DNA of 7,804 nucleotides from Oscillospiraceae bacterium (lineage in GTDB: Bacteria > Bacillota_A > Clostridia > Oscillospirales > CAG-272). The stretch covers positions 1 through 7,804 of the forward strand of contig SVUD01000067.1 in assembly GCA_015063445.1 (NCBI GenBank), written 5' to 3'. Positions 1 through 6,871 of this stretch are shown in pieces. A model generated the notes under the pieces. That model was not told the origin of the DNA, did no database searches, and worked only from the letters and a program-made list of their open reading frames with translations. Position 1 is the stretch's first letter. Each line of letters begins with the position of its first letter. Both the position numbers and the translations under genes were made by a program.

Positions 1-1969
1 CTTCAGCAGCGCGAGCTTCAGCTGCGGCAGCCTTCTCGGCAGCTTCGGTGATTGCTCTTATTGAAAGAGAAAGCTTGCGGTTTTCGTCATCGATATTGGT
101 AATCTTAACGTCAACAACGTCGCCAACCTTAAGAACGTCAGCAGGAGCATTGATTCTCTGAGTAGAGATCGCGGAAATGTGAATAAGACCGTCAACACCC
201 TCGCTAACCTCAGCAAACGCGCCGAAGGGAGTAAGGGAAACTATCTTAGCGGGAAGAATTTCTCCAACCTCGTGAGCCTTAACAAACTGATACCAAACGT
301 CCATCTCCTGAGTCTTGTAGCCAAGAGAAATTCTCTTCTTCTCAACGTCAAGCTCCTTGATGAATACGTCGATAACCTGTCCTACGGAAACAACCTGAGA
401 AGGATGCTTGATCTTCTTCCAGGAAAGCTCGGTGTTGTGAACCATACCGTCAACGCCGCCTATATCAACGAATGCGCCGTAAGCGGTAAGATTTTTAACA
501 GTACCGTCAAAGTGCTGACCAACCTCAAGGGAAGCCCAGATGGCATTTTCCTTAGCGCGCTTTTCCTCGTTGAGGATTACCTTGATAGAGCCAAGAGCCT
601 TTTTCTTAACGGTATCAAACTCGATAAGCTTGATTTTCTGCGTTGTGCCTACAAGTGTTGTGAGGTCGCCACCTCTTGCGATTCCCGTCTGAGATGCGGG
701 AACGAATACGGAATTATTGAGAGCAGAAACTACTACGCCGCCCTTATTCGCGCTTACAACCTTGCCCTCGAGAATTTCAGCATTGTCATAAGCTTCCTTG
801 AGAACAACCCAGCTATTGTCTGCGTCAACTCTCTTCTTGGAAACGGTTGCAAGACCTGCTTTGTCATCAACTCTGATAACAAAAACAGCAACCTCGTCTC
901 CGATTTTGAACATATCATGGAGATTAGCGGTGGGGTCATCGGTAATCTGTTCTTTGGTAAGAACGCCGGTTACTTTAACGCCGAGGTCAAGCTTGATCTC
1001 AGTGTCGCTGATGGTGCAAACTGTACCGTTAACTGTATCTCCTGTATGTAAAGTCTTGAGTGTGTCTTCGAGAAGTGCCTCGAATTCTTTGTTTTCCATA
1101 ACTTTTATTACCTCCGTTATTATACCGCTGGGTGTGGAAGCGCCCGCGGTTATTCCTACGCACTTTGCGCGGTCAGGAAAATCAGCTAACAAGTCCTTTG
1201 CGGATTCAATCAATAGCGTGTCGTCGCACTCTTTTTTGCAAAGTTCGAAAAGCTTTTGCGTATTAGAGCTGTCCTTTCCGCCAATGACTATCATCCTATC
1301 GGATTTCTTCGCAATTTGTATTGCTTCATTCTGACGATTTTCAGTGACATTACATATTGTATCAAAAAAAATCGCGTTTGTACATAGTTTTTTTAAAATT
1401 TTTTTAATTTGTGCAAAAACTTCCAAATTTTCGGTCGTTTGAGAGCATAATATAGGAGTTTTTCCATTAAAACTAATGCTCAAAAGCTCCTCGGGAGAGG
1501 AAATCGCATGCTTTTCACCTTTCGCGTAGCTGAGAATACCGATAGCCTCGGGGTGTAATTTGTTGCAGAAAAGCAAAAAGCAGGTATCGTCTGATGTATT
1601 TTCCTCGGCAATTTTGTGAATACGCTTAACGGATGGACATGTCATATCCATGACCTTGAAATTAGCGTGCTTTTCGGAAAGCGTGGCAAGCGCATCGCTT
1701 ATTTCCTTTGTTACACCGTGAGTACGTACTACAAGTGTCACAGGGCTTCCCGAGGCTTCTCGAATCAGTCGCTCAACGTCATCAAAGCTTACTGATAAAA
1801 TGCCTTCTGCTTCAAGCTCCTCATTATAAATTCTGTTGTGTATCAGCGTTCCAAGAGTGTATATTCGTTCATCATCCTTCTTAGACTGAATAAGCGAACG
1901 TATTGTATTATCGGCACGTCTTACACCGGGACAGAATCCGGCATTTGCCGAAAGGATTATTCTCTTCAC
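1..1969 (-). CDS. ispH-rpsA: IspH-ribosomal protein S1 fusion (HMBPP reductase / S1), 3' end cut by window edge
   Basis: Two-part protein, 656 residues visible. Residues 1-290 are IspH (LytB), the [4Fe-4S] enzyme that makes IPP and DMAPP from HMBPP in the last MEP-pathway step. All three cluster cysteines are present: C13 (GFCPGV), C111 (MTCPSV) and C206 (DTICNVT). So are H44, H84, H139, the catalytic-type E141 (HPEAIG), T178/T179, S234/N236 and S278 (TAGAS). From residue 291 it is S1, which binds mRNA on the 30S subunit. Four S1 (OB-fold) domains are visible, at about 309-378, 395-465 (degenerate), 483-552 (KNLTAYGAFVDIGG, closest to canonical) and 568-638, followed by an Ala/Glu-rich tail from 640 that runs off the edge. 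The start is GTG at 1969, overlapping the cmk-plsC stop as GTGA, with AAGGAG at 1980-1985 ten nt upstream. IspH-S1 fusions are known in Clostridia, so the fusion is taken as real rather than an assembly error. No stop or frameshift was seen. Confidence 0.95.
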   Translation of the reverse strand, partial: MKRIILSANAGFCPGVRRADNTIRSLIQSKKDDERIYTLGTLIHNRIYNEELEAEGILSVSFDDVERLIREASGSPVTLVVRTHGVTKEISDALATLSEKHANFKVMDMTCPSVKRIHKIAEENTSDDTCFLLFCNKLHPEAIGILSYAKGEKHAISSPEELLSISFNGKTPILCSQTTENLEVFAQIKKILKKLCTNAIFFDTICNVTENRQNEAIQIAKKSDRMIVIGGKDSSNTQKLFELCKKECDDTLLIESAKDLLADFPDRAKCVGITAGASTPSGIITEVIKVMENKEFEALLEDTLKTLHTGDTVNGTVCTISDTEIKLDLGVKVTGVLTKEQITDDPTANLHDMFKIGDEVAVFVIRVDDKAGLATVSKKRVDADNSWVVLKEAYDNAEILEGKVVSANKGGVVVSALNNSVFVPASQTGIARGGDLTTLVGTTQKIKLIEFDTVKKKALGSIKVILNEEKRAKENAIWASLEVGQHFDGTVKNLTAYGAFVDIGGVDGMVHNTELSWKKIKHPSQVVSVGQVIDVFIKELDVEKKRISLGYKTQEMDVWYQFVKAHEVGEILPAKIVSLTPFGAFAEVSEGVDGLIHISAISTQRINAPADVLKVGDVVDVKITNIDDENRKLSLSIRAITEAAEKAAAAEARAAE
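1097..1115 (-). promoter_or_regulatory. Candidate internal ribosome binding site and ATG for free-standing S1
   Basis: Inside the fusion gene, minus-strand GGAGG (1115-1111) stands 11 nt before an in-frame ATG (1099-1097), codon 291. The peptide that would start there, MENKEFEALLEDTLK, resembles the natural N-terminus of E. coli S1 (MTESFAQLFEESLK), and the ATG sits exactly at the IspH/S1 junction. Spacing is close to that of the gene's own GTG start (10 nt). Against it, the GGAGG is formed by ordinary codons for TEV at the IspH C-terminus, so it may be coincidence. Confidence 0.45.
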
Positions 1970-3303
1970 TCTGCCGTATCTCCTTCTGACTTTTCATTAC
2001 CTGTATTAGGTGAGGGAAGAGCATCATATCCGCCAAGGGAGCATACCTTTGCAAACACTTTTTCGGTAACAGCCTTGTATTCGTCGTATCCGCCGTCGGT
2101 GAAGCCAAGCTCGGAATACTTCATAGGCTCACCGATTATGATATCAATTCTGCGGAGAAAACGGTATTTTTCGTTTTTTGTCTTTATACAAACGGGAATA
2201 ATATCACCGTGAGCGCGGTAGCTTATCAGCGCGGCACCGTTTTTTATAGGTGTGGTGGCGGGATTAACGCCCGGATAGCGGTGTCCCTGTGGAAAAATCG
2301 CAATCACCGAGCCGTCTTTAACGAGCTTCACCGCGTTTTTTAGCGCGCCGACGTCCTTACCGCCTCTGTCAAGCTCAACAGCGCCGAGCGCTCTCATAAG
2401 AGAACTGAGGAAGGGAACGGAGAACCATTCCTTTTTTGCAAGGAAGCGTAGTTGCCTTGGAAAAACCGTTCCGAGAATAAGAATATCGTTTATGCCGATA
2501 TGATTGCAGCAAAGAACAGCACCGCCTGTTTTCGGAATGTTTTCCTTACCCGTAACGTGTACTCTTGCAAAAAATCTATACACAGGAGCAACGATTGCGC
2601 GCAAGAACATATAAAGCGCGCTGCCCTTTTTATTTCGCTGTTTTAATTTTTTTTTTACTATTTTCAGAACCTGCTCGACGGTTTGCTCAGCATCAAGGTT
2701 AGAGTTATCGAGAAGTATTGCATCCTCCGCCTGGACGCAGGGGGCAATGGCTCTTGTGGAATCGTTTTTATCACGCTCTGCCATCTCAGAATAAACCTGC
2801 TCGTAGGTTGTTTCAATCCCCTTTGCGCAAAGCTCGTCAAATCTTCTTTTAGCTCTTGCTTCGGGAGAGGCGGTAAGGAATATCTTAACCTCGGCATAGG
2901 GAAGAATAACCGTTCCTATATCGCGTCCGTCCATTATGACGTCATTTTCCTCGGCAATCGACCTTTGTGTGTTAAGCAGGAATTCGCGAACCTCGCCTAT
3001 TGCACTGACCGCGGAGGCAGCCATCGAAACTTCTGGAGTTCTTATCGTCTCTCCAACGTCATCACCGTTGAGTAAAATTACCTGTCTGCCGTCATCAAAT
3101 CGCATTTGCAGTGTAATATCACTTAATGCTTTAACAACCATATCGGTATCCTTTGGGGAAATGCCGTGATTTAACATATAAAGTCCTATACTGCGGTAGA
3201 GTGCGCCCGTGTCAACGTAGATAATTCCGAGCTTTTTTGCAACCGCCTTCGCAAGGCTTGATTTGCCGGCACCACCAGGACCGTCAATAGCAATTCTTAA
3301 CAT
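1966..3303 (-). CDS. cmk: Cytidylate kinase fused to 1-acylglycerol-3-phosphate acyltransferase (Cmk-PlsC)
   Basis: 445-residue bifunctional protein. Residues 1-222 are (d)CMP kinase, which phosphorylates CMP/dCMP with ATP: P-loop GPGGAGKS at 8-15, DTGALYR at 31-37, DGRDIG at 125-130, the Arg-rich lid RAKRRFDEL at 150-158, and STRAIAP at 182-188. Residues 228-430 are a PlsC-type acyltransferase that would acylate lysophosphatidate at the membrane. The H-x4-D catalytic motif is NHIGIND (H268, D273), and block III is FPQGHR at 337-342 where the family usually has FPEGTR. A hydrophobic stretch near 228-245 may be membrane-facing. The tail from 430 is low-complexity and polar. The ATG at 3303 has GAGG six nt upstream. 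It lies 12 nt after the flavoprotein stop and overlaps ispH-rpsA by 4 nt. Cmk-PlsC fusions occur in Clostridia, and E. coli also keeps cmk directly before rpsA. The kinase call is firm; acyltransferase activity is likely but the block III change is noted. Confidence 0.93.
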   Translation of the reverse strand: MLRIAIDGPGGAGKSSLAKAVAKKLGIIYVDTGALYRSIGLYMLNHGISPKDTDMVVKALSDITLQMRFDDGRQVILLNGDDVGETIRTPEVSMAASAVSAIGEVREFLLNTQRSIAEENDVIMDGRDIGTVILPYAEVKIFLTASPEARAKRRFDELCAKGIETTYEQVYSEMAERDKNDSTRAIAPCVQAEDAILLDNSNLDAEQTVEQVLKIVKKKLKQRNKKGSALYMFLRAIVAPVYRFFARVHVTGKENIPKTGGAVLCCNHIGINDILILGTVFPRQLRFLAKKEWFSVPFLSSLMRALGAVELDRGGKDVGALKNAVKLVKDGSVIAIFPQGHRYPGVNPATTPIKNGAALISYRAHGDIIPVCIKTKNEKYRFLRRIDIIIGEPMKYSELGFTDGGYDEYKAVTEKVFAKVCSLGGYDALPSPNTGNEKSEGDTAE

Positions 3304-3315
3304 AAATAACCTCTC

Positions 3316-4566
3316 TTAATAATTTTCTGCCGCACTTTTTCCTGCCAAATATCCGGTTGAGTATGCGATCTGAAGATTAAAACCACCCGTATAAGCATCT
3401 ACGTCAATTATTTCTCCGGCGAAGTAAAGCCCCGAAAGAAGCTTTGATTCCATGGTTCCCGGCGAGATTTCCTTAACACTTATACCACCGGCTGTTATTA
3501 TCGCCTCCTCAATAGGTCTGAAAGCAGATAGCGGTATTCTGAAATCCTTCAGAGTGCAGAGTATTTTTCTGCGCTCTTCCTTTGTAATCAAATTAACCTT
3601 TTTGTTTTCATCAACTCCGCAGACTTCAATAAACGTTGGTATCATTTTCGATGGGAGAAGTGCGCCGAGTGAGTTTTTGAAATCGCGGTTTGCGTTTTCC
3701 TTAAAATCCGAAATCAAGCGCGCATCAAGAGTTTTTTCATCAAGAGCAGGCTTAAGATCTATTGAAAGTGACAACTGCGTAACGTCAGAATTTTTAATGT
3801 GGGATGATGCGGACAGAATAACAGGTCCCGTAACGCCGAAATGCGTAAACATCATCTCTCCGAAATCTCCGTACAGGCATTTTCCGTTTATATCAAGGAT
3901 TTTTATAGCTACGTTCTTTAAGGAGAGTCCCATCATATCGGAGCATATTTTCGACTTGGATTCTATCGGAATCAGTGAAGGCTTAAGCTCGGTAACGGTA
4001 TGACCTAAGCGCATAGCGAGCCTGTATCCCGAGCCGTCAGAGCCGGTAAGCGGATAGGATTTGCCACCGGTTGCTATTATTACCGCGTCAAATTTATGCT
4101 TGCAGTCCTCATCACCCTTAACCTTAACGAAAAAGCTTCCGTCGTCATTTTTGATAACGGAATTTACGTGTTCGTAAACGGTTTTTGCATCCTTGCAGTA
4201 ACGGCGCATAGCATCAACGATAGTTTTTGCCTTGTCATCCTCGGGGAATACGCGCATACCGCGTTCGGTTTTAAGCTTTACTCCAAGCTCCTCGAAAAGA
4301 GTCATGGTTTTCTCGGGTGGGAAGGAATATAGAGCTGTATACAAAAACTTTGGATTTGTAGTTACATTTTCAAGAAACTCTTGAGGGGTGCAGTTGTTCG
4401 TAACGTTACAGCGACCTTTACCCGTAATTGCGAGCTTTTTTCCAAGCCTGTCCGTATGCTCAAAAATCGTAACGGTAGCACCGCATCGCGTAGCGGTGCC
4501 TGCCGCCATCATGCCCGCAGGACCTCCACCGATAACCGCTATACGTTTTCCTTCGTTTATAATCAT
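3316..4566 (-). CDS. HI0933/BaiN-family NAD(P)/FAD-dependent oxidoreductase
   Basis: 416-residue flavoprotein of the HI0933-like family (also annotated BaiN, YtfP or aminoacetone oxidase family), at normal length. The N-terminal FAD-binding Rossmann motif is GGGPAGMMAA at 13-22, followed by a family signature GKKLAITGKGRCNVTNN at 42-58. A second dinucleotide-type motif, ATGGKSYPLTGSDGSGY, is at 165-181. TAGGISVKEISPGTMESK is at 358-375 and the C-terminal GLYFAGEIIDVDAYTGGFN, at 379-397, closes the FAD site. No signal peptide or membrane segment is seen, so it is probably cytosolic. The true substrate of most members is not settled, so no reaction is assigned. The ATG at 4566 overlaps the rpiR-like stop as ATGA; only a weak purine-rich SD (GAAAAG) precedes it, which suggests coupled translation. 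The gene often sits beside cmk or ispH in Firmicutes, as here; this is recollection of family context, not checked. Confidence 0.92.
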   Translation of the reverse strand: MIINEGKRIAVIGGGPAGMMAAGTATRCGATVTIFEHTDRLGKKLAITGKGRCNVTNNCTPQEFLENVTTNPKFLYTALYSFPPEKTMTLFEELGVKLKTERGMRVFPEDDKAKTIVDAMRRYCKDAKTVYEHVNSVIKNDDGSFFVKVKGDEDCKHKFDAVIIATGGKSYPLTGSDGSGYRLAMRLGHTVTELKPSLIPIESKSKICSDMMGLSLKNVAIKILDINGKCLYGDFGEMMFTHFGVTGPVILSASSHIKNSDVTQLSLSIDLKPALDEKTLDARLISDFKENANRDFKNSLGALLPSKMIPTFIEVCGVDENKKVNLITKEERRKILCTLKDFRIPLSAFRPIEEAIITAGGISVKEISPGTMESKLLSGLYFAGEIIDVDAYTGGFNLQIAYSTGYLAGKSAAENY

Positions 4567-5420
4567 CTTTTCGTATAAACGTTATATTCGTCCCAGATTT
4601 TTTCCAGGCGGTCAAACCTGTCGCGAATTTTGCCCTCGCGCCTTGTGGTTATTTCAACTATTATTGCGTTTATAAGGCTGATGGGCGCTACAAGAGAATC
4701 CATAAATGAAGCCATATCGGATTGCGCTGTCAGAAGATATGTAGCATGCTCTGCAAGAGGAGAGCTTGTGGAGTCGGTGAAAACTATTACCTTCGCCTTG
4801 TTTTGCTTTGCGAACTTAACCGCGTTAACCATTTTAGATGAATATCTCGGGAACGAGAATGCAATAAGCAAATCATCCTCGCCGATAGTAAACATCTGCT
4901 CGAATACCTCAGCGGTCGACGTCGGAGCTATAAGCTTAACGTTGTCAAAAATCAGCGAAAGATTATAGTTAAGCACCATGGCAAGCGGCTGAGTGCTTCT
5001 TGCGCCCATGATAAATATTCTCTTTGCGGAAAGTATAGAGTCGCATGCTGCGAAAAATGCTGTTCTGTCAAGCTTATCAAAGGTTCTTCTTATCTTTGAA
5101 ATATCAGAGTCTGAAACGGTATCAAGTATATCGCCGTGGCCGATAAGCTTCTTCGTAACCTCAATACGCTGATTAGGAGTAAGCTTTGCTCTTACAAGCT
5201 CCTGCACCGCTTTTTGGAAATCGGCATAACCGGTATATCCTAACTCGCAGGCGAATCTAACAACGGTTGATTCCGAAACGCCAACCATTCTTCCAAGCCT
5301 TGCAGCGGTCATATAAGCCGCCTGGTCATACTGCTCAAGTATTGCCGCGGCTATCTTTTTCTGTCCCTTTGAGAAGGTATGATGCATGCGCTTTATACGC
5401 TCTGAAATGTCTTTTGTCAT
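4563..5420 (-). CDS. MurR/RpiR-family transcriptional regulator (HTH + SIS)
   Basis: 285 residues, typical for the family. Residues 1-77 form the N-terminal winged HTH_6 domain; the recognition region GVSESTVVRFACELGYTGYADFQ spans about 47-69. Residues 125-255 form a SIS sugar-phosphate-binding domain with GARSTQPLA at 139-147 and FSFPRYSSKMV at 188-198. Family members repress or activate sugar-phosphate, amino-sugar or MurNAc catabolism by sensing phosphosugars; the ligand here cannot be read from the sequence. It is the first gene of an operon of four housekeeping-type genes, overlapping the flavoprotein by 4 nt (ATGA). The ATG at 5420 has TGAGG six nt upstream, and a strong promoter lies 41 nt upstream of the ATG. 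No sugar-catabolic gene is next to it, so its target may be its own operon or a distant locus. The family call is firm; the role is inference. Confidence 0.92.
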   Translation of the reverse strand: MTKDISERIKRMHHTFSKGQKKIAAAILEQYDQAAYMTAARLGRMVGVSESTVVRFACELGYTGYADFQKAVQELVRAKLTPNQRIEVTKKLIGHGDILDTVSDSDISKIRRTFDKLDRTAFFAACDSILSAKRIFIMGARSTQPLAMVLNYNLSLIFDNVKLIAPTSTAEVFEQMFTIGEDDLLIAFSFPRYSSKMVNAVKFAKQNKAKVIVFTDSTSSPLAEHATYLLTAQSDMASFMDSLVAPISLINAIIVEITTRREGKIRDRFDRLEKIWDEYNVYTKR

Positions 5421-5460
5421 AATTGCCTCACAAATAATTATATATTCATTGCAAATAGTT

Positions 5461-5489
5461 ATTATAGCATAATAATAAATATTTTACAA
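5461..5489 (-). promoter_or_regulatory. Sigma-A promoter for the rpiR-cmk-ispH-rpsA operon
   Basis: On the minus strand, -35 TTGTAA (5489-5484) and -10 TATAAT (5466-5461) are separated by exactly 17 bp. The -10 is extended (TGCTATAAT). Transcription would start near 5454, leaving a leader of about 34 nt with an SD before the ATG at 5420. It is the only strong promoter seen in front of the four-gene operon. Confidence 0.8.
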
Positions 5490-5500
5490 GTGGTTTTAAT

Positions 5501-5522
5501 CAAAAAATGCAAGATTTCTTGC
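5501..5522 (-). terminator. Short hairpin with T-run upstream of the rpiR promoter (weak terminator or operator)
   Basis: Minus-strand GCAAG-AAAT-CTTGC (5522-5509) is followed by ATTTTTTG (5508-5501). The stem is only 5-6 bp, so terminator strength is doubtful. It is placed to stop transcription coming from the kinase gene or the IS just before the rpiR promoter (-35 at 5489). The same inverted repeat (GCAAGA/TCTTGC) could instead be a regulator-binding site. Confidence 0.4.
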
Positions 5523-5560
5523 GAAATTTATGCAAAATCTCATATCTTTTGCGCTTTTGC
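5507..5560. repeat. Cluster of GCAAAA/TTTTGC-like half-sites upstream of rpiR
   Basis: In 54 bp of plus strand there are GCAAGA (5509), TCTTGC (5517), GCGAAA (5521), GCAAAA (5532), TTTTGC (5547) and TTTTGC (5555). The 11-mer ATGCAAGATTT (5507) recurs as ATGCAAAATCT (5530), a 23-bp period with two mismatches. GCAAAA (5532) and TTTTGC (5547) form a 21-bp inverted repeat. The rest of the spacer from 5421 to 5594 is AT-rich and shows no gene. The function is not known; an operator is the natural guess, but low complexity could explain part of it. Confidence 0.4.
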
Positions 5561-5594
5561 CTGATTTGACACTCAAAAAACGCACTTCGAAGGT

Positions 5595-5619
5595 TGGAGT
5601 GAACCCAAGGCAATGGACA
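5595..5619 (+). repeat. Left terminal inverted repeat of the IS (IRR side, after orfB)
   Basis: 25 nt from TGGAGTGAACCCA to GGACA. It pairs with 6872-6896 at 18 of 25 positions by hand alignment. After a 1-nt gap the similarity continues inward as GAAATAAAAAA. Confidence 0.75.
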
Positions 5620-5660
5620 CGAAATAAAAAAACTTTTCGTAGAATAGCTTTGGTTTGCTC

Positions 5661-6527
5661 TTAAAAGCTCGTGTTTTCTCGAAACTGACATCGTTTCTCA
5701 TATGGTGTCAGTTTTGTTTTTAGTTGAATACGTTCGTAATTGTAGAAATGAATGTATTCACCAAGGAGGAGGCGAGCCTCCTCCTTGGTCGCCGGGGTGT
5801 ACCGATGAAGCCACTCAGATTTGAGCGTGCTGAAGAAATTTTCAGCACAAGCATTATCTAGTGGCGTTCCCGGACTTGACATTGACGGAGTTATGTGGTA
5901 AGATTTTGTTAGCTTAAAATACCCGTCTGAAGTGTATTGAAAGCCTTGGTCACTGTGGAGCTGCAACTCTGCGGTGACCTCTCTTTTTGCCGCTTTTACT
6001 GTTTCGTAAACAAGGTTATTGTTGTTTTCGTTTCCTACCTTGTAAGCAACAACAAAATTGTCGTATAAATCCTTAATTACCGAAAGATAAACAAATCCTT
6101 CTTTCGTCGGTATATAAGAAATGTCCGTACACCATTTAAGGTTCGGGCGCTCGGCATAAAAGTTTCGTTCAAGCAAATTGGTGTATTTATGTATGCTTTC
6201 GCAGTTCTGCACCCACTTGCGTTTTCTGCGAGATTTAGAGAGCAGATTGTACTTATTCATTACACGGAGTACGGCTTTATGGTTCATTACAAGCCCAAAT
6301 TCACGCAATAACCATATTTGAACACGGCGGTAGCCGTATGTTTGCCGAGTTTTCTGTTGGCAATCTCTTATTAGCTCGCCTATCTGCTTGTCCGGATCTT
6401 GTTTATCCATTTTCTTTGTCCAAGCATAGTAACCGCTGCGAGATACACCAAAGAAAATACACATATCTCTCACGTTGTATTTATCTTTAAAACGGTGAAT
6501 AACTCTGTATTTTACGCTCGCTTTCAC
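5661..6527 (-). CDS. IS3-family transposase OrfB (DDE integrase domain)
   Basis: 288 residues from a GTG start; the usual product is made by fusion to OrfA. Residues 1-110 hold the HTH_21-type region with GVSRSGYYAW at 27-36 and YGYRRVQIWL at 64-73. The rve catalytic core is complete: D135 (WCTDISYI), D193 (LHSDQGFQYTS) and E229 (NACAENFF), giving the DD(35)E spacing of IS3 transposases, with the downstream FFSTLKSE and FYNYERIQLKTKLTPYE signatures. The GTG at 6527 overlaps the orfA stop as GTGA and the frame is -1 to orfA, so OrfB may be made by coupled initiation and OrfAB by frameshifting. No disabling mutation was seen. Confidence 0.95.
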   Translation of the reverse strand: MKASVKYRVIHRFKDKYNVRDMCIFFGVSRSGYYAWTKKMDKQDPDKQIGELIRDCQQKTRQTYGYRRVQIWLLREFGLVMNHKAVLRVMNKYNLLSKSRRKRKWVQNCESIHKYTNLLERNFYAERPNLKWCTDISYIPTKEGFVYLSVIKDLYDNFVVAYKVGNENNNNLVYETVKAAKREVTAELQLHSDQGFQYTSDGYFKLTKSYHITPSMSSPGTPLDNACAENFFSTLKSEWLHRYTPATKEEARLLLGEYIHFYNYERIQLKTKLTPYEKRCQFRENTSF

Positions 6528-6814
6528 TTCCTTTCCAATTCTCGAAGAAAATTTCGCAGAAGCTCGTTTTCCATTTCAAGACGTTTTACTTTCTTTTCTA
6601 AATCTTCCGGTTTGTTTGTTGGACGACCTCTCTTTAATGGTGACTGTTGCCGTACGTTTACCTCTGGTCTGCTTCCACACCAAGATTTTGCTGAATATGT
6701 GCTAATTTTGAATCTGCGAGCTATGCTTTCATAACTTTCACCTTTTTGATGTGCTTCTACTACCAAAAGCCTAAAACTTTCGGGATATGCCTTCGTTCCC
6801 TTTCTGTTACCCAT
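6524..6814 (-). CDS. IS3-family transposase OrfA (HTH_Tnp_1)
   Basis: 96-residue DNA-binding subunit that recognises the IS ends. The helix-turn-helix spans about 10-48 (YPESFRLLVVE, then YESIARRFKISTYSAKSW). The linker is basic (RGRPTNKPEDLEK), followed by a leucine-zipper-like coiled coil at about 70-95 (LEKKVKRLEMENELLRNFL) used for multimerisation in this family. The ATG at 6814 has a near-consensus AGGAGGT, with GGAGG 7 nt upstream. Its 3' end overlaps orfB by 4 nt. Confidence 0.93.
   Translation of the reverse strand: MGNRKGTKAYPESFRLLVVEAHQKGESYESIARRFKISTYSAKSWCGSRPEVNVRQQSPLKRGRPTNKPEDLEKKVKRLEMENELLRNFLRELERK
6548..6554 (-). other. Candidate programmed -1 frameshift site (A AAT TTT)
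   Basis: On the minus strand 6554-6548 reads AAATTTT, in orfA frame A AAT TTT (codons N88-F89), which fits the X XXY YYZ slippery heptamer. A -1 slip moves ribosomes into orfB frame, open from about 6575, and joins OrfA residue 89 to SSRIGKE and then OrfB, giving a 384-residue OrfAB transposase. IS3 elements usually use A AAA AAG; a downstream stimulating structure was not established. Confidence 0.6.
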
Positions 6815-6842
6815 ACAAAAACCTCCTGCGGTAGATATTCCT

Positions 6843-6871
6843 ATTCTACTACAAGAGGTTTTTTATTTCAA
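6843..6871 (-). promoter_or_regulatory. IS promoter for orfA/orfB
   Basis: Minus-strand TTGAAA (6871-6866) and TAGAAT (6848-6843) with 17-bp spacing lie just inside the right inverted repeat, 29 nt before the orfA ATG. The position is as expected for the weak native promoter of IS3 elements. Confidence 0.65.

Noticed and set aside
179..1051. Plus-strand open frame of 290 codons
   Set aside because: It is the antisense shadow of the S1 domains; the minus strand gives four recognisable S1 motifs over the same bases, while this product matches nothing known to me.
798..1334. Plus-strand open frame of 178 codons
   Set aside because: Opposite the IspH C-terminus and first S1 domain; Ser/Thr/Leu-rich composition typical of an antisense frame and no good ribosome binding site recognised.
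3452..4003. Plus-strand open frame of 183 codons
   Set aside because: Lies wholly opposite the HI0933-family flavoprotein, whose motifs are intact on the minus strand.
5500..5691. Minus-strand open frame of 63 codons across the left IS end
   Set aside because: It joins the end of orfB (out of frame), the terminal repeat and host spacer, so it is a chance chimera; no family recognised.
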